This document shows, one piece after another, positions 26,903 to 35,901 of a stretch of DNA of 64,000 nucleotides. Made by a program: the position numbers and the translations under genes. Positions within the stretch are counted from its first letter, which is position 1. Each line of letters opens with the position of its first letter. The stretch comes from an uncultured Planctomycetaceae bacterium (GTDB lineage: Bacteria > Planctomycetota > Planctomycetia > Pirellulales > Thermoguttaceae). The notes beneath the pieces were generated by a model. The model was not told the DNA's origin. It saw only the letters and a list, made by a program, of their open reading frames with translations, and did no database searches. The DNA lies in assembly GCA_946408825.1 (NCBI GenBank), contig CAMJTU010000001.1, forward strand, positions 248,001-312,000, given 5' to 3'.

Positions 26903-27160
26903 ATGCCTAAGATGAAGTTGGTCGGCGTTGTTAAGACCGACAAGATGCAGAAGACTCGCCGAGTCGAAATTCCGCGTATTAAGAAATATCCGAAATACGG
27001 CAAATACGTTCGTACTCGCACCGTCTGCTACGTTCACGACGAAAACAACGAGTCCGCCGTCGGCGACGTCGTTGAGATTGAGGAAAGCCGTCCGACCTCT
27101 AAGCTTAAGAGATGGACGCTTGTTCAGGTCGTGAAGAAAGCGGAGAAGATCGGCGGTTGA
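26903..27160 (+). CDS. rpsQ: 30S ribosomal protein S17
   Basis: 85 residues. OB-fold protein: LVGVVKTDKMQKTRRVEIPR, then KYPKYGKYVRTRTVCYVHDE and GDVVEIEESRPTSKLKRWTL. Binds helix 11 of 16S rRNA early in assembly. GCGAGGAAAT precedes the ATG. Confidence 0.96.
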   Translation: MPKMKLVGVVKTDKMQKTRRVEIPRIKKYPKYGKYVRTRTVCYVHDENNESAVGDVVEIEESRPTSKLKRWTLVQVVKKAEKIGG

Positions 27161-27249
27161 GTCGAACCCCGATCACGCTGAGCTGTCTCGACGGTTTAGC
27201 GACGTAATCATTAAGAAATTAAATTCCATATTGAAAGCGAGTAAGAATC

Positions 27250-27618
27250 ATGATTCAAATGCAGACTCGTTTGGAATCCGCCGACAATACTGGCGCGAAA
27301 GAGCTCCAGTGTATTAAGGTGTTGGGCGGTACGCACCGTCGAACGGCGAACCTTGGCGATATTATCGTCTGCAGCGTCAAGTCCGTCATTCCGGGAAGTC
27401 AAATTAAAAAGGGGCAGGTTGTTAAGGCGGTTATCGTTCGCACGAAGTACCCGACGCGCCGTGAAGACGGAAGCAGTATTCGTTTCGATCGTAACGCCGC
27501 CGTTCTCATCGACAACGACAAGAATCCCCGCGGTACCCGTATCTTTGGCGCCGTTGGTCGTGAACTTCGCGATCTTGGCTTTATGAAGATTATCAGTCTT
27601 GCGAGCGAGGTGGTCTGA
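27250..27618 (+). CDS. rplN: 50S ribosomal protein L14
   Basis: 122 residues, full length. [20 protein letters not shown] and [20 protein letters not shown] are standard, ending [13 protein letters not shown]. Forms an intersubunit bridge and is the RsfS silencing-factor site. Its stop codon overlaps the rplX start by one base (TGATG), giving translational coupling. Confidence 0.97.
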   Translation: MIQMQTRLESADNTGAKELQCIKVLGGTHRRTANLGDIIVCSVKSVIPGSQIKKGQVVKAVIVRTKYPTRREDGSSIRFDRNAAVLIDNDKNPRGTRIFGAVGRELRDLGFMKIISLASEVV

Positions 27619-27986
27619 TGCGTATTAAAGTCGACGATACCGTAGTCGTCCTCTCCGGTAAAGATAGCGGCAAAAAAGGCAGGGTCACGTCTGTGGACCT
27701 TGAAGAGAACAAAGTGGTTGTCGACGGCGTCAACGTCGTTAACCGTCACGTTCGCCGTTCGCAACGCAACATGCAGGGCGGTCGTCTCTCGAAGACGATG
27801 CCGGTTCCCGCTGGTAAAGTTATGTTGGTCTGCCCTGTTTGCGGCAAGCCTACCCGCGTCGGATACCGCTTTGTCGAGGTTACGGTCAAAAAAGACGAAA
27901 CCGAAAGCGTCGTGACGAAGAAAGAGCGTTTCTGCAAGAAATGCAGCGCCGCTCTTCCGGACGCTCCGTACAAGAAGACTCGATAG
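27618..27986 (+). CDS. rplX: 50S ribosomal protein L24 with a C-terminal CxxC pair
   Basis: 122 residues. The KOW motif is clear ([20 protein letters not shown]). The C-terminal half carries [15 protein letters not shown] and [13 protein letters not shown], a four-cysteine (CxxC...CxxC) zinc-ribbon-like arrangement seen in a subset of bacterial L24. Start overlaps the rplN stop. Initiates 50S assembly. Confidence 0.96.
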   Translation: MRIKVDDTVVVLSGKDSGKKGRVTSVDLEENKVVVDGVNVVNRHVRRSQRNMQGGRLSKTMPVPAGKVMLVCPVCGKPTRVGYRFVEVTVKKDETESVVTKKERFCKKCSAALPDAPYKKTR

Positions 27987-28003
27987 TGATCAGGGACACG
28001 AAA

Positions 28004-28558
28004 ATGACTCCTAGACTACAGGAAAAATATAAGTCTGAGATCGTCTCCGATCTCGAAAAGCGTCTTAATAAGACGAATATCCATTCCGTTCCGAAGCTTG
28101 AAAAGATCGTCGTCAACATGGGCGTCGGGAGCGCGATTCAGGATAAGAAGTACCTCGAAGAAGCGCTTGACGTTCTGACCCAGATTACCGGTCAGAAGCC
28201 CGTTATCACGCAGGCGCGTCGTTCCATCGCGGGATTCCGTCTCCGCGAGGGCATGAATATCGGTTGCAAGGTGACGCTTCGCGGCGCTCGGATGTACGAG
28301 TTCATGGATCGTCTTATCTCGATCGTTCTTCCTCGTGTTCGCGACTTCCGCGGTTTGAATCCGAACAGCTTTGATCGTCGCGGCAATTACAATCTTGGGC
28401 TCGCCGAACAACTCGTCTTCCCGGAACTTAACCCGGACAAGTACACGAAGAGCCAAGGCATGAATATCACGTTCGTTACGAACGTGGACAGCGACGACGA
28501 AGCTCGCGAGCTTCTTCGCGCCTTCGGAATGCCTTTCAAGACTGGTAAAGAGAACTGA
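28004..28558 (+). CDS. rplE: 50S ribosomal protein L5
   Basis: 184 residues from the ATG at 28004. The frame is open far upstream inside rplX and a GTG exists at 27987, but [20 protein letters not shown] fits the family. Conserved [32 protein letters not shown] and the end [20 protein letters not shown]. Binds 5S rRNA in the central protuberance. Confidence 0.96.
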   Translation: MTPRLQEKYKSEIVSDLEKRLNKTNIHSVPKLEKIVVNMGVGSAIQDKKYLEEALDVLTQITGQKPVITQARRSIAGFRLREGMNIGCKVTLRGARMYEFMDRLISIVLPRVRDFRGLNPNSFDRRGNYNLGLAEQLVFPELNPDKYTKSQGMNITFVTNVDSDDEARELLRAFGMPFKTGKEN

Positions 28559-28573
28559 AAGAGGTAATCGATC

Positions 28574-28759
28574 ATGGCTAGCAAAGCTAAAATCAACAAG
28601 GCGAATCGAGAGCCGAAGTTCAGCACTCGTCGCGAAAATCGTTGCAAGGTATGCGGTCGTCCGCGCGCTGTGTATCGCAAATTCGGTCTTTGCCGTATTT
28701 GTTTCCGCAAGTTGGCGAACGAGGGGATGATCCCTGGCGTTAAGAAGGCGAGTTGGTGA
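28574..28759 (+). CDS. rpsN: 30S ribosomal protein S14, zinc-binding type
   Basis: 61 residues, the short C+ form. Cys24, Cys27, Cys40 and Cys43 form the zinc site (RCKVCGRP and [13 protein letters not shown]). The tail [11 protein letters not shown] is standard. Located in the 30S head. Confidence 0.97.
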   Translation: MASKAKINKANREPKFSTRRENRCKVCGRPRAVYRKFGLCRICFRKLANEGMIPGVKKASW

Positions 28760-28775
28760 AAAGGAGAACCTGACT

Positions 28776-29177
28776 ATGATGACCGATCCCATTGCCGATA
28801 TGTTGACACGTATCCGCAACGCAGTACGCGTCGAGAAAGAAACGCTTGACGTTCCTTATTCGAAGACCAAGGCCGGCGTCGTCGACGTTCTGAAGCGCGA
28901 AGGTTACATTTGGAACTACGAAGTTGTCAAGAGCGACGATTCGCCGTCGGACACGATCCGCATCCAGCTCAAGTATAGCATGAGCGGCGAGCGCGTTATC
29001 AAATCGATTCGTAAGATCAGCAAGCCCGGACGCCGTATTTACGCCGGCGCGAAGGATTTGCGTCCCGTCCTCAACGGACTTGGAATCTACATTCTTTCGA
29101 CGAACAAGGGCGTCGTCAGCGATCGCGAAGCTCGCGAACAGAACGTTGGCGGCGAAGTCCTTTGCGAGATTTGGTGA
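28776..29177 (+). CDS. rpsH: 30S ribosomal protein S8
   Basis: 133 residues. MTDPIADMLTRIRNAVRVEK near the start, KSIRKISKPGRRIYAGAKDL in the middle and STNKGVVSDREAREQNVGGE at the end. Two ATGs are adjacent; AAGGAGAACC fits the first. S8 organises the central domain of 16S rRNA and represses the spc operon in E. coli. A strong hairpin follows. Confidence 0.97.
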   Translation: MMTDPIADMLTRIRNAVRVEKETLDVPYSKTKAGVVDVLKREGYIWNYEVVKSDDSPSDTIRIQLKYSMSGERVIKSIRKISKPGRRIYAGAKDLRPVLNGLGIYILSTNKGVVSDREAREQNVGGEVLCEIW

Positions 29178-29636
29178 TTTTGCAGACGTTGCGAATCGCC
29201 GGTTGAATCTTTACGAGCGGGGCGTGCTTTTTTCCGAAAAAAGCGCGCCCCGCTTATTGACGAACATGTGAAGTTCGGTAAAATGGACTGACCTAATTGC
29301 AATTGGCTGTCGGCGAATCGTCGTGTCTAACCGGCGTATTGCGACTGCCGTTGCGACAGATATTTACGTCGCGCGTTTCGTAAGGCGCGCCCGGTTCCCC
29401 GAACAAAAAGACGAAAGTCCCGTTTTGACGGTTTAATTTTTAAAGGGGCGAGGGGCGGTATGCGCGTCGAAGCGCCGATCCTGACGAGCAATTTCTGAAC
29501 GTTCTTTATCGCGTCGTCTTGCGGGATGGGAACGAGTGGTTCTGGAATTTGGCTTTTGCCGACGTTGGGATAGGCGTGTAAACGTCTGGAATAATGATTG
29601 CTTCAATGCTACACATTTCAGTAACAAGGAACGAAA
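29178..29636. other. 459-bp break in the spc operon
   Basis: In most bacteria rplF follows rpsH within a few bases. Here no gene fits in the gap. It holds the hairpin at 29216-29254 and then about 380 bases with no clear consensus promoter, though A/T-rich patches occur near 29430-29445 and 29585-29630. Confidence 0.6.
29216..29254. terminator. Near-perfect 18-bp hairpin between rpsH and rplF
   Basis: Arms 29216-29233 and 29237-29254 pair at all positions but one wobble, with a 3-base loop. A run of T sits on the rising arm and a run of A on the falling arm, so a full-length stem lacks the usual trailing T-run (it ends CGCTTATTG). It could be a terminator, attenuator or RNA-processing site. 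Confidence 0.6.
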
Positions 29637-30188
29637 ATGTCGAGAATTGGAAAGAAACCTGTCGTTCTTCCCGCCGGCGTCACCGCCGAAATCAAGAACG
29701 ATCGCGAACTCGTCGTTAAGGGACCTAAAGGCGAACTGAATCAGAGTTTCCGTCCTGAAGTCGCCCTTAAGCTTGACGAGTCTGCGAAGCAGATTGTCGT
29801 GGAGCAACTTTTTGACACGCGTATTGCGAACGCGATGCACGGGCTGACCCGGGCGCTCGTTCAAAATATGGTCGTCGGCGTTTCCCAAGGTTATGAAAAG
29901 AAGCTCGAAATCTTCGGAACGGGCTATCTTGCGTCGCTTCAGGGCAACGTTCTTCAGCTTCGCGTCGGTTTCGCGAATGAAATCCACCTTCAGATTCCCG
30001 AAGGGATTACGGTGAAATGTCCCGATCAGATGCACGTCGTCGTCAGCGGATGCGACAAGCAGATGGTGGGTCAGTTTGCGGCGAACGTTCGCGCCGTCAA
30101 GAAGGCCGAGCCTTATCTGGGCAAGGGGATTAAGTACGAAGGCGAAGTCATTCGTCGTAAGGAAAGCAAGGCTGCCGGTAAGAAGTGA
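29637..30188 (+). CDS. rplF: 50S ribosomal protein L6
   Basis: 183 residues. MSRIGKKPVVLPAGVTAEIK, VVKGPKGELNQSF, then the second domain GTGYLASLQGNVLQLRVGFA and VSGCDKQMVGQFAANVRAVK, KPEPYLGKG-like end (AEPYLGKGIKYEGEVIRRKE). Binds 23S rRNA near the factor-binding site. Confidence 0.97.
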   Translation: MSRIGKKPVVLPAGVTAEIKNDRELVVKGPKGELNQSFRPEVALKLDESAKQIVVEQLFDTRIANAMHGLTRALVQNMVVGVSQGYEKKLEIFGTGYLASLQGNVLQLRVGFANEIHLQIPEGITVKCPDQMHVVVSGCDKQMVGQFAANVRAVKKAEPYLGKGIKYEGEVIRRKESKAAGKK

Positions 30189-30297
30189 TTTAGACAAATC
30201 GCAAAGTCGACGCGGTTTCATTTGTCGTCTAGCGACGGCGATTTCGTCGGCTTTCTGAGGCAGAACTCACCAAATTTAAAACGCGCGAAAGATAATA

Positions 30298-30684
30298 ATG
30301 AGAACTCAACTTCGCATCAACAAGCAGCGTAAGACTCGCAAATTCCGAGTTTCTAACGCAGTAAAAAAGAACAGCACCCGTCCGAGAATGTGCGTTTTTC
30401 GTAGCGCTCGCCACATTAGCGTTCAAATTGTCGACGATCAGGTCGGCAAGACGTTGGCGTCGGCAAGCACGTACGAAAAAGACTTCCGCGCCGCGAACAA
30501 GAATGGCGGCAACGTGGAAGCCGCCGCGATTGTCGGCAAGACGGTCGCCGAGCGCGCGCTTGCCGCAGGCGTTTCCGCCGTCGCGTTCGACCGGAAAGGG
30601 TACAAATATCACGGGCGTGTCAAGGCTCTTGCCGACGCCGCTCGCGACGCAGGACTTGATATTGGCGGAAAGGGCGACGAGTGA
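30298..30684 (+). CDS. rplR: 50S ribosomal protein L18
   Basis: 128 residues. [34 protein letters not shown] and the end [28 protein letters not shown]. Binds 5S rRNA together with L5. The N-terminal basic segment is complete. Confidence 0.96.
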   Translation: MRTQLRINKQRKTRKFRVSNAVKKNSTRPRMCVFRSARHISVQIVDDQVGKTLASASTYEKDFRAANKNGGNVEAAAIVGKTVAERALAAGVSAVAFDRKGYKYHGRVKALADAARDAGLDIGGKGDE

Positions 30685-30800
30685 CCTTTGGTCATGCGGC
30701 CGAGTCTGGCGCGGCGTGAAAATCGCGCGTTAGGCGATTCTGGGCGTAATGCTCGCAGGTCGTTTCGTACAAAGCAAACAAATCTGAAGAGATCAAAACA

Positions 30801-31286
30801 ATGACTGAAAATACACGTGAAGACGGCGCAATCATCGATAAGGTCGTGAAGATTCGTCGTTGCTCCGCGACCGTCAAGGGCGGTCGTCGCTTTACATTCA
30901 CCGCGCTTGTCGTCGTTGGCGACGGCAAGGGCAAGGTCGCCTGGGGCTACGGCGCCGCGAACGAAGTTCCGCCGGCAGTCAACAAGGCGGTCCAAGACGG
31001 CACGCGTAAGCTTGCGTCCGTTTGTCTTGACAACACGACGATTCCTCACGCTGTCGAAGGTTCTTTCGGCGCGTCGAAGGTCAAACTCATTCCCGCGCGC
31101 CCTGGTACTGGCGTTATCGCTGGAGCTGCGGTTCGCGCCGTGTGCGAAGCCGCCGGCGTCTCGGACATTCTTACGAAGTCCTACGGTAGCGCTAACTCCA
31201 CGAATCTTGTTAAAGCGACGGTCATCGCGCTTAGCAACCTTCGTTCCAAGGAGCAAATTGAGACCCTGCGAGGAGTGAAACTCTGA
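30801..31286 (+). CDS. rpsE: 30S ribosomal protein S5
   Basis: 161 residues. VVKIRRCSATVKGGRRFTFT, ALVVVGDGKGKVAWGYGAAN and RPGTGVIAGAAVRAVCEAAG are the standard blocks; ends at SKEQIETLRGVKL. S5 contributes to decoding accuracy. Its stop overlaps the rplO start by one base, leaving no room for rpmD (L30), which usually lies here. Confidence 0.97.
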   Translation: MTENTREDGAIIDKVVKIRRCSATVKGGRRFTFTALVVVGDGKGKVAWGYGAANEVPPAVNKAVQDGTRKLASVCLDNTTIPHAVEGSFGASKVKLIPARPGTGVIAGAAVRAVCEAAGVSDILTKSYGSANSTNLVKATVIALSNLRSKEQIETLRGVKL

Positions 31287-31891
31287 TGAATATTAATACG
31301 GTTAATCAGGGCGTCCTTAAGCACGCCCGCGTCGATCGCGTTGGTCGCGGTCCTGGTTCTGGCAACGGCAAGACGGCTGGTCGCGGTATGAACGGTCAGC
31401 GCTCTCGCGCCGGTTCTCCTGTTTCGCCGCTCTTCGAAGGCGGTCAGCTTCCGCTGTCGCGACGTATCCCGAAGCGTGGATTCAACAACAAGCGTTTTGC
31501 CGACGTCGTTGAAAGCGTCGCGCTCAAGAACGTCGTCCGTAAAATTGAAGCGGGCGCCGATGTTACTCCGGAAGTTCTCGAGAGCGTAGGGCTTATCGCC
31601 AGCGCGAAGTCCGTCGTCAAACTCATTGGTTCCGACGATCTTTCGGTCGCCTACAAGTTCAAGGTTCACCGCGTTTCCGAGGGCGCCAAGGCTGCCGTCG
31701 AGAAAGCGGGAGGAAGCGTTGAAATTCTGCCCGGCAAGAATCCTGTCGTCAAGAACAAGATGGGTTCTCGCAAGGCGAAGCGCGTCGAAGAAAAGCTTGC
31801 TCGCGTTGAGCGAATGAAGGCTGAAATCAAGAAGACGGGCGTCAACCTTCAGAAGAAGGGTAAGAAGGACGCCGCGAAGAAGGCGAAGTAG
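31286..31891 (+). CDS. rplO: 50S ribosomal protein L15 with C-terminal extension
   Basis: 201 residues against about 145-160 in most bacteria. The N-terminal glycine-rich segment is typical (VGRGPGSGNGKTAGRGMNGQ, PLFEGGQLPLSRRIPKRGFN). The core ends at KAAVEKAGGSVEIL; after this a Lys-rich helical tail of about 40 residues follows. Overlaps rpsE by one base. Last gene before a terminator. Confidence 0.96.
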   Translation: MNINTVNQGVLKHARVDRVGRGPGSGNGKTAGRGMNGQRSRAGSPVSPLFEGGQLPLSRRIPKRGFNNKRFADVVESVALKNVVRKIEAGADVTPEVLESVGLIASAKSVVKLIGSDDLSVAYKFKVHRVSEGAKAAVEKAGGSVEILPGKNPVVKNKMGSRKAKRVEEKLARVERMKAEIKKTGVNLQKKGKKDAAKKAK

Positions 31892-31950
31892 TTTTACAAG
31901 ACTTCGTATCCGAACGCTTTGTTTAGCATGCGTTCGAGTTGATTCAAACA

Positions 31951-31989
31951 AAAGGTCGTTTGATCGTTTCCGAGATCGAACGACCTTTT
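31951..31989 (+). terminator. Intrinsic terminator after rplO
   Basis: 15-bp stem (31951-31965 with 31974-31988, one wobble) with an 8-base loop and a TTTT foot. Confidence 0.8.
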
Positions 31990-32128
31990 GCGTTATCTAA
32001 CGCAAATACAATCAAGCGTTTCTTAATATTGTTCTTTTCGGCTTCGCAGGACGTTTCATTTTTAAGAACTGATTGATGAAATTTTTCCGAAAGTTTATGT
32101 TTTTTTAGGCTTTTAACACGAGGCCGCC

Positions 32129-32156
32129 TTGCCTTATTTCATATCTTGAATAGAAT
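32129..32156 (+). promoter_or_regulatory. Promoter for secY-adk-map and following genes
   Basis: TTGCCT (32129-32134), 16 bases, TAGAAT (32151-32156). Confidence 0.6.
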
Positions 32157-32164
32157 AACTGCCT

Positions 32165-32552
32165 AAAATAGTCGGATTCTGCGTGAGGTTCCGCGTCCTT
32201 GGGGAAGCGGGGGCTATATTGGTTTCCGGCAGACGTTGTTCGGCGCGTGCGGGCGTTGTAAACGCAGGCAGACGTAAGCGCCGTGATTTAGAGGCAAACG
32301 AGTCCAAACGCCGAGGCGCGCCGTAGCTTTCAAACGACGAGCAGTTCGTCAGAGACGACTGTTCGTGTCTCCGGGGCGCCGTCTCGAGCGGCGAGTGGAC
32401 GAAGAATTAACGGACAGGCTTTCGCTTATCGCGTTCGCCTGGAGTAAAGAGCGCGCTGAAAATGCGGAAGGTCAGCGATCGTGCGGACGTGCGTTTGACT
32501 CCCGTTGCGTAGCGCTTCTGCGATTAGGCGCATCTCCACATTCGAGGTTTCG
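32165..32552 (+). promoter_or_regulatory. Structured secY leader with tmRNA-like sequence landmarks
   Basis: Successive hairpins are visible: 32336-32340 with 32346-32350; AGACGA at 32352 with TCGTGTCT at 32363; CGCCG at 32377 with CGGCG at 32389; CAGGC at 32415 with GCCTG at 32437. GGGGGCTATATTGGTTTC near 32209, GCAAACGA near 32293 and GGACGTGCGTTTGACTCCC near 32485 resemble, in order and spacing, the 5' end, tag start and T-arm of tmRNA. However, no acceptor stem, proper T-stem, CCA or plausible tag peptide can be formed. Best read as a regulatory leader or an ssrA remnant. Confidence 0.35.
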
Positions 32553-33950
32553 ATGATTGAAAAAATTCGGACAATGTTCTCGATTCCAGAATTGAGAAAA
32601 AAGATCCTTTTAACCCTTGGTTTACTCGCCATTTATCGTCTTGGCTGGAATATCTTTCTGCCGATGGTCGATTCGAACATGGTTTCTGCGTTTGGCGGCG
32701 CGGACGGATTTGGCGATCTTTTGAATCAAGTCGCCGTTTTCTCCGGCACGCAGCTTGACCAGATGACGATTTTTGGTCTCGGCATCATGCCGTACATTTC
32801 CGCGTCGATTATTTTCCAGCTTCTCGCGACGGTTTACGAGCCTCTTGAAAAGCTTCAGAAGGAAGGCGAAAGCGGACGTAAAAAGATCAACGAGTATACG
32901 CGTTACGCGACGATTCTTATCTGCATTATCCAGTCGATGGCGTACCTTTCCATGTTGAACGCGCAGGCGGGTCAGCAGATGCTTTCTTCGGGAACTCAGC
33001 AGATGTTCCTGTCGAACTGCGTTGCGGAAAACGGTCATCTTACCTTCATGTGGTACTGGCTCGCAATCCTCATTATGACAACGGGCACGGCGTTCCTGAT
33101 GTGGCTTGGCGAACAGATTGACGAATACGGAATCGGAAACGGCATCAGCCTTCTGATTATGGCGGGCATCCTTGCGCGCGCTCCTGGCGCGATCAACGAA
33201 CTCTGGAACGCCGCGACGAGCGACGGCGGTCTCAAGATGGGCGGAACCTTTGGCGTCGAGACGCTGCTCTTCCTCGTCTTCCTCTTCTTCGTCGTCGTCC
33301 TCGGGGTCGTTTTCATCACGAAGGGTCAGCGTCGTATCCCGACGCAGAGCGCCAAGCACGTTCGCGGTCGTCAGGTTTACGGCGGCAATCGACAGTATCT
33401 CCCGCTTCGCGTCAACCAGGCGGGCGTTATGCCGATCATCTTTGCGAGCAGCCTCTTGCTCTTCCCGCAGTTTATTTTCGCGTACCTCGCGACGAACCTT
33501 TCTTCCGACGCCTCGTCGTGGTGGATTGGTTTTGTTCGCGGCGGTCACAATATTTTCAGCGGAAGCCGTTCCTTCACCTACATCTTGCTCGACGTTATCC
33601 TGATTTACTTCTTCTGCTACTTCTGGACCGCGGTCACCTTCAATCCGAAGGACATGGCGGACAATCTTAAGAGAAGCGGCACGTTTATCCAGGGGTATCG
33701 TCCCGGCAGCAGCACGGCGAACTATTTGGAGAAGGTCATGCTCCGGATCACGTACGTCGGCGCTTCGTTCCTTGCGATCATCGCGATCGTTCCGACGCTC
33801 ATTACGAATTCGCTTCACGTCGGCTACAGCCTTGCGAGTTTCTTCGGCGGCACGAGCCTTCTCATCGCGGTCAGCGTCGTGCTCGACCTTGTCGACAAGA
33901 TCGACGCGCATCTCGTTATGCGCAATTACAAGGGACTCCTTGAAAAGTGA
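32553..33950 (+). CDS. secY: Protein translocase channel subunit SecY
   Basis: 465 residues from the ATG at 32553, which has TCGAGG six bases upstream; upstream in-frame codons lie in the leader. Ten membrane helices are expected. Signatures: MFSIPELRKKILLTLGLLAI, FGLGIMPYISASIIFQLL (plug/TM2 region), WLGEQIDEYGIGNGISLLIM, QRRIPTQSAKHVRGRQVYGG and PLRVNQAGVMPIIFASSLLL, then WTAVTFNPKDMADNLKRSG. The channel works with SecE, SecG (also in this window) and SecDF/YajC. Confidence 0.97.
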   Translation: MIEKIRTMFSIPELRKKILLTLGLLAIYRLGWNIFLPMVDSNMVSAFGGADGFGDLLNQVAVFSGTQLDQMTIFGLGIMPYISASIIFQLLATVYEPLEKLQKEGESGRKKINEYTRYATILICIIQSMAYLSMLNAQAGQQMLSSGTQQMFLSNCVAENGHLTFMWYWLAILIMTTGTAFLMWLGEQIDEYGIGNGISLLIMAGILARAPGAINELWNAATSDGGLKMGGTFGVETLLFLVFLFFVVVLGVVFITKGQRRIPTQSAKHVRGRQVYGGNRQYLPLRVNQAGVMPIIFASSLLLFPQFIFAYLATNLSSDASSWWIGFVRGGHNIFSGSRSFTYILLDVILIYFFCYFWTAVTFNPKDMADNLKRSGTFIQGYRPGSSTANYLEKVMLRITYVGASFLAIIAIVPTLITNSLHVGYSLASFFGGTSLLIAVSVVLDLVDKIDAHLVMRNYKGLLEK

Positions 33951-33964
33951 TTGAAAAGTTGCGT

Positions 33965-33992
33965 CGCCCTGAGAGGGCCTTCTCTTAGGGCG
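33965..33992. other. Hairpin between secY and adk
   Basis: 11-bp stem (33965-33975 with 33982-33992, one wobble), 6-base loop, no T-tract. Possibly an mRNA-stability or partial termination element. Confidence 0.4.
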
Positions 33993-34162
33993 GCGTTCTT
34001 AAACGGCGTTTGGACGTTTCTTCCTTTTCGGAGGACTCCGGACGCCTTTGTCGTTTTACAAATAGACAGTCGCCTGCCGTCCCTTGAGACATGCGGGGTT
34101 GTCGCGGCAACGCGGCAGACCGTTGCGACGGGACGCGGCGTTTTAGCACAGAAGGAAATACG

Positions 34163-34714
34163 ATGCGAGTAGTGTTTGTCGGACCTCCGGGCGCGGGCAA
34201 AGGGACGCAGGCGGAAAATATCGTCCGCGATTACGGTCTTTTTCATCTTTCGACAGGCGACGCGCTCCGCGCAGCCGTCAAGGCTCAAACTCCGATTGGA
34301 CTTGAGGCGGACAAGTACATGAAGGCGGGCGCCCTCGTTCCCGACGAGGTTGTGATCGGCGTCGTCGTCGAACGTCTTGACGAAGCGACGAGCGGCTGCC
34401 TTCTCGACGGTTTTCCGCGTACGATCGCGCAGGCGGAGGCGCTCGACAAGATTCTCGCCGAAAAGAACGCGCCTCTTGACGTCGTTCTCGAACTCGCCGT
34501 TCCCGAGGACGAACTTTTCCGCCGACTCGCGTCGCGCGGGCGCGCCGACGACAATCCCGACGTGATCAAGCAGCGTCTTGTCGCGTATCACGAGCAGACC
34601 GAACCGCTCGTCGGGTATTATTCCAAGTCGGGAATTCTCCGCAAAATTGACGGACTTGGTTCTGTCGAAGAGATTTACGATCGTATTCGCGCGGTTCTCG
34701 ACGAATACAAATGA
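34163..34714 (+). CDS. adk: Adenylate kinase, short-lid form
   Basis: 183 residues. GAAGGAAAT before the ATG at 34163 sets the start. P-loop GPPGAGKGT at 7-15; FHLSTGDALRAAVKAQTPIG (AMP binding); LLDGFPRTIAQAEALD; and RGRADDNPDVIKQRLVAYHE in place of a full lid. It lacks the roughly 30-residue lid insertion, and thus the zinc site, of long adenylate kinases. Converts ATP + AMP to 2 ADP. Usual position after secY. Confidence 0.96.
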   Translation: MRVVFVGPPGAGKGTQAENIVRDYGLFHLSTGDALRAAVKAQTPIGLEADKYMKAGALVPDEVVIGVVVERLDEATSGCLLDGFPRTIAQAEALDKILAEKNAPLDVVLELAVPEDELFRRLASRGRADDNPDVIKQRLVAYHEQTEPLVGYYSKSGILRKIDGLGSVEEIYDRIRAVLDEYK

Positions 34715-34962
34715 GCGCTCCACGCGCTAATGATTTTTGAGCGGTTGGAACCGTCTTCGATTCCGACCGCCTTATCAACGCGACGGTTTTCAGATTGGCG
34801 AAATTTCTCCGTCTTGCGATCGCGCTCCTTTCCAGCGCGATTTTTTGCTTTTTCAACCGTTGCTCGCGCTTCTTCAACGTCGCGGGCGTCCGCGTGTTTT
34901 TCGCCGATTTCCCGCGGCGAACTCCGTATTTCATCCCTTGAGATCATCGAAAGGCGACAAGA

Positions 34963-35793
34963 ATGCTTTCGCTTAAAACGGAAAAGGATATTTGGAAGAT
35001 GCGAAAGGCGGGGCTTTTGACATGGTCCGCCCATGAACTTGTGCGTAAGATCGTCCGCGCCGGCATGACGACGGCCGAACTTGACGCGGAAGTCGAGAAG
35101 CTTTTTGAACGCAACTTTGCCGTCGGCATGTTTAAAGGCGTTCCCGGACGCGTTCCTTTCCCCGCCGTCACGTGCATTTCGATCAACGAGCAGGTTGTTC
35201 ATGGAATTCCAAGCGACCGCGTGATCAAAGACGGCGATCTTGTGAGCGTCGATTTAGGATGCAAAATTGACGGATGGTGCGGCGATTCGGCCTATTCGAG
35301 CCTCGTTGGGAACGTTTCCGACGAAGCGCGAAAACTTGTTCAAGTTACTCGCGACACGCTGGGGTTGGCGATTAAACTTCTCGCCAAGGCTAGGTATTGG
35401 AGCGACGTTGCGCGCGAGATGGCGCGTTACGTTCATTCCCAAGGGTTTTCAGTCGTCGAGCAGTTTGTCGGTCATGGAATCGGCAGAACGATGCATGAGG
35501 CGCCGCAGGTGCCGAATTTCGTCTATCCGGATTTTCTCCGCTATGAGGATTTCCAGATCAAACCGGGACTTGTCATTGCGGTTGAGCCGATGGTTAACGC
35601 CGGCGGCAAACGCGTCAAGCAACTGAGCGATTACTGGACGATCGTCACGGAAGACGGAAGCCTGAGCGCGCACGAAGAACACACGATCGGCATTCTGAAA
35701 ACGGGTCCGCTCGTTCTTACCGGTCCGCCGGAAACGGAAGAAGAGAGGAAAATGGTCGAGACGTTCTTCGACCGTTATGAGAACAACAAGTGA
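34963..35793 (+). CDS. map: Methionine aminopeptidase, type I
   Basis: 276 residues. Removes the initiator Met from new proteins. Metal ligands lie in the expected motifs: VSVDLGCKIDGWCGDSAYSS (two Asp), FVGHGIGRTMHEAPQVPNF (His), LVIAVEPMVNAGG (Glu) and SAHEEHTIGIL (Glu). The substrate His is in NEQVVHGIPSDR. AAAGGCGAC precedes the ATG. Usually followed by infA; here a SIMPL gene follows instead. Confidence 0.96.
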   Translation: MLSLKTEKDIWKMRKAGLLTWSAHELVRKIVRAGMTTAELDAEVEKLFERNFAVGMFKGVPGRVPFPAVTCISINEQVVHGIPSDRVIKDGDLVSVDLGCKIDGWCGDSAYSSLVGNVSDEARKLVQVTRDTLGLAIKLLAKARYWSDVAREMARYVHSQGFSVVEQFVGHGIGRTMHEAPQVPNFVYPDFLRYEDFQIKPGLVIAVEPMVNAGGKRVKQLSDYWTIVTEDGSLSAHEEHTIGILKTGPLVLTGPPETEEERKMVETFFDRYENNK

Positions 35794-35806
35794 AAGAAGA
35801 TTATTG

Positions 35807-35835
35807 GCGTTCCCGATCCTAACCGACGGGAACGC
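35807..35835 (+). terminator. Hairpin after map
   Basis: Perfect 9-bp stem (35807-35815 with 35827-35835), 11-base loop, weak tail TTAAAG. It marks the left edge of the SIMPL gene insertion. Confidence 0.4.
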
Positions 35836-35901
35836 TTAAAGAAACGACGCTGCTTGATTCAAGATCGTCTCTTAGCTTGACAAATATGGAGGAAATCGAG
35901 G

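Larger units (their letters stand above)
31892..32552. other. Gap between rplO and secY: terminator, promoter, long leader
   Basis: 661 bases without a credible gene. It contains the rplO terminator (31951-31989), an A/T-rich stretch, a promoter (32129-32156) and a structured leader of about 390 nt before secY. A 63-codon frame at 32365-32556 has Arg-rich, shadow-like composition and is rejected. Confidence 0.65.

Noticed and set aside
32165..32552. A functional tmRNA gene
   Set aside because: Sequence landmarks are suggestive, but there is no acceptor-stem pairing, no paired T-stem, no CCA and no sensible tag ending in Ala-Ala. Kept only as a finding.
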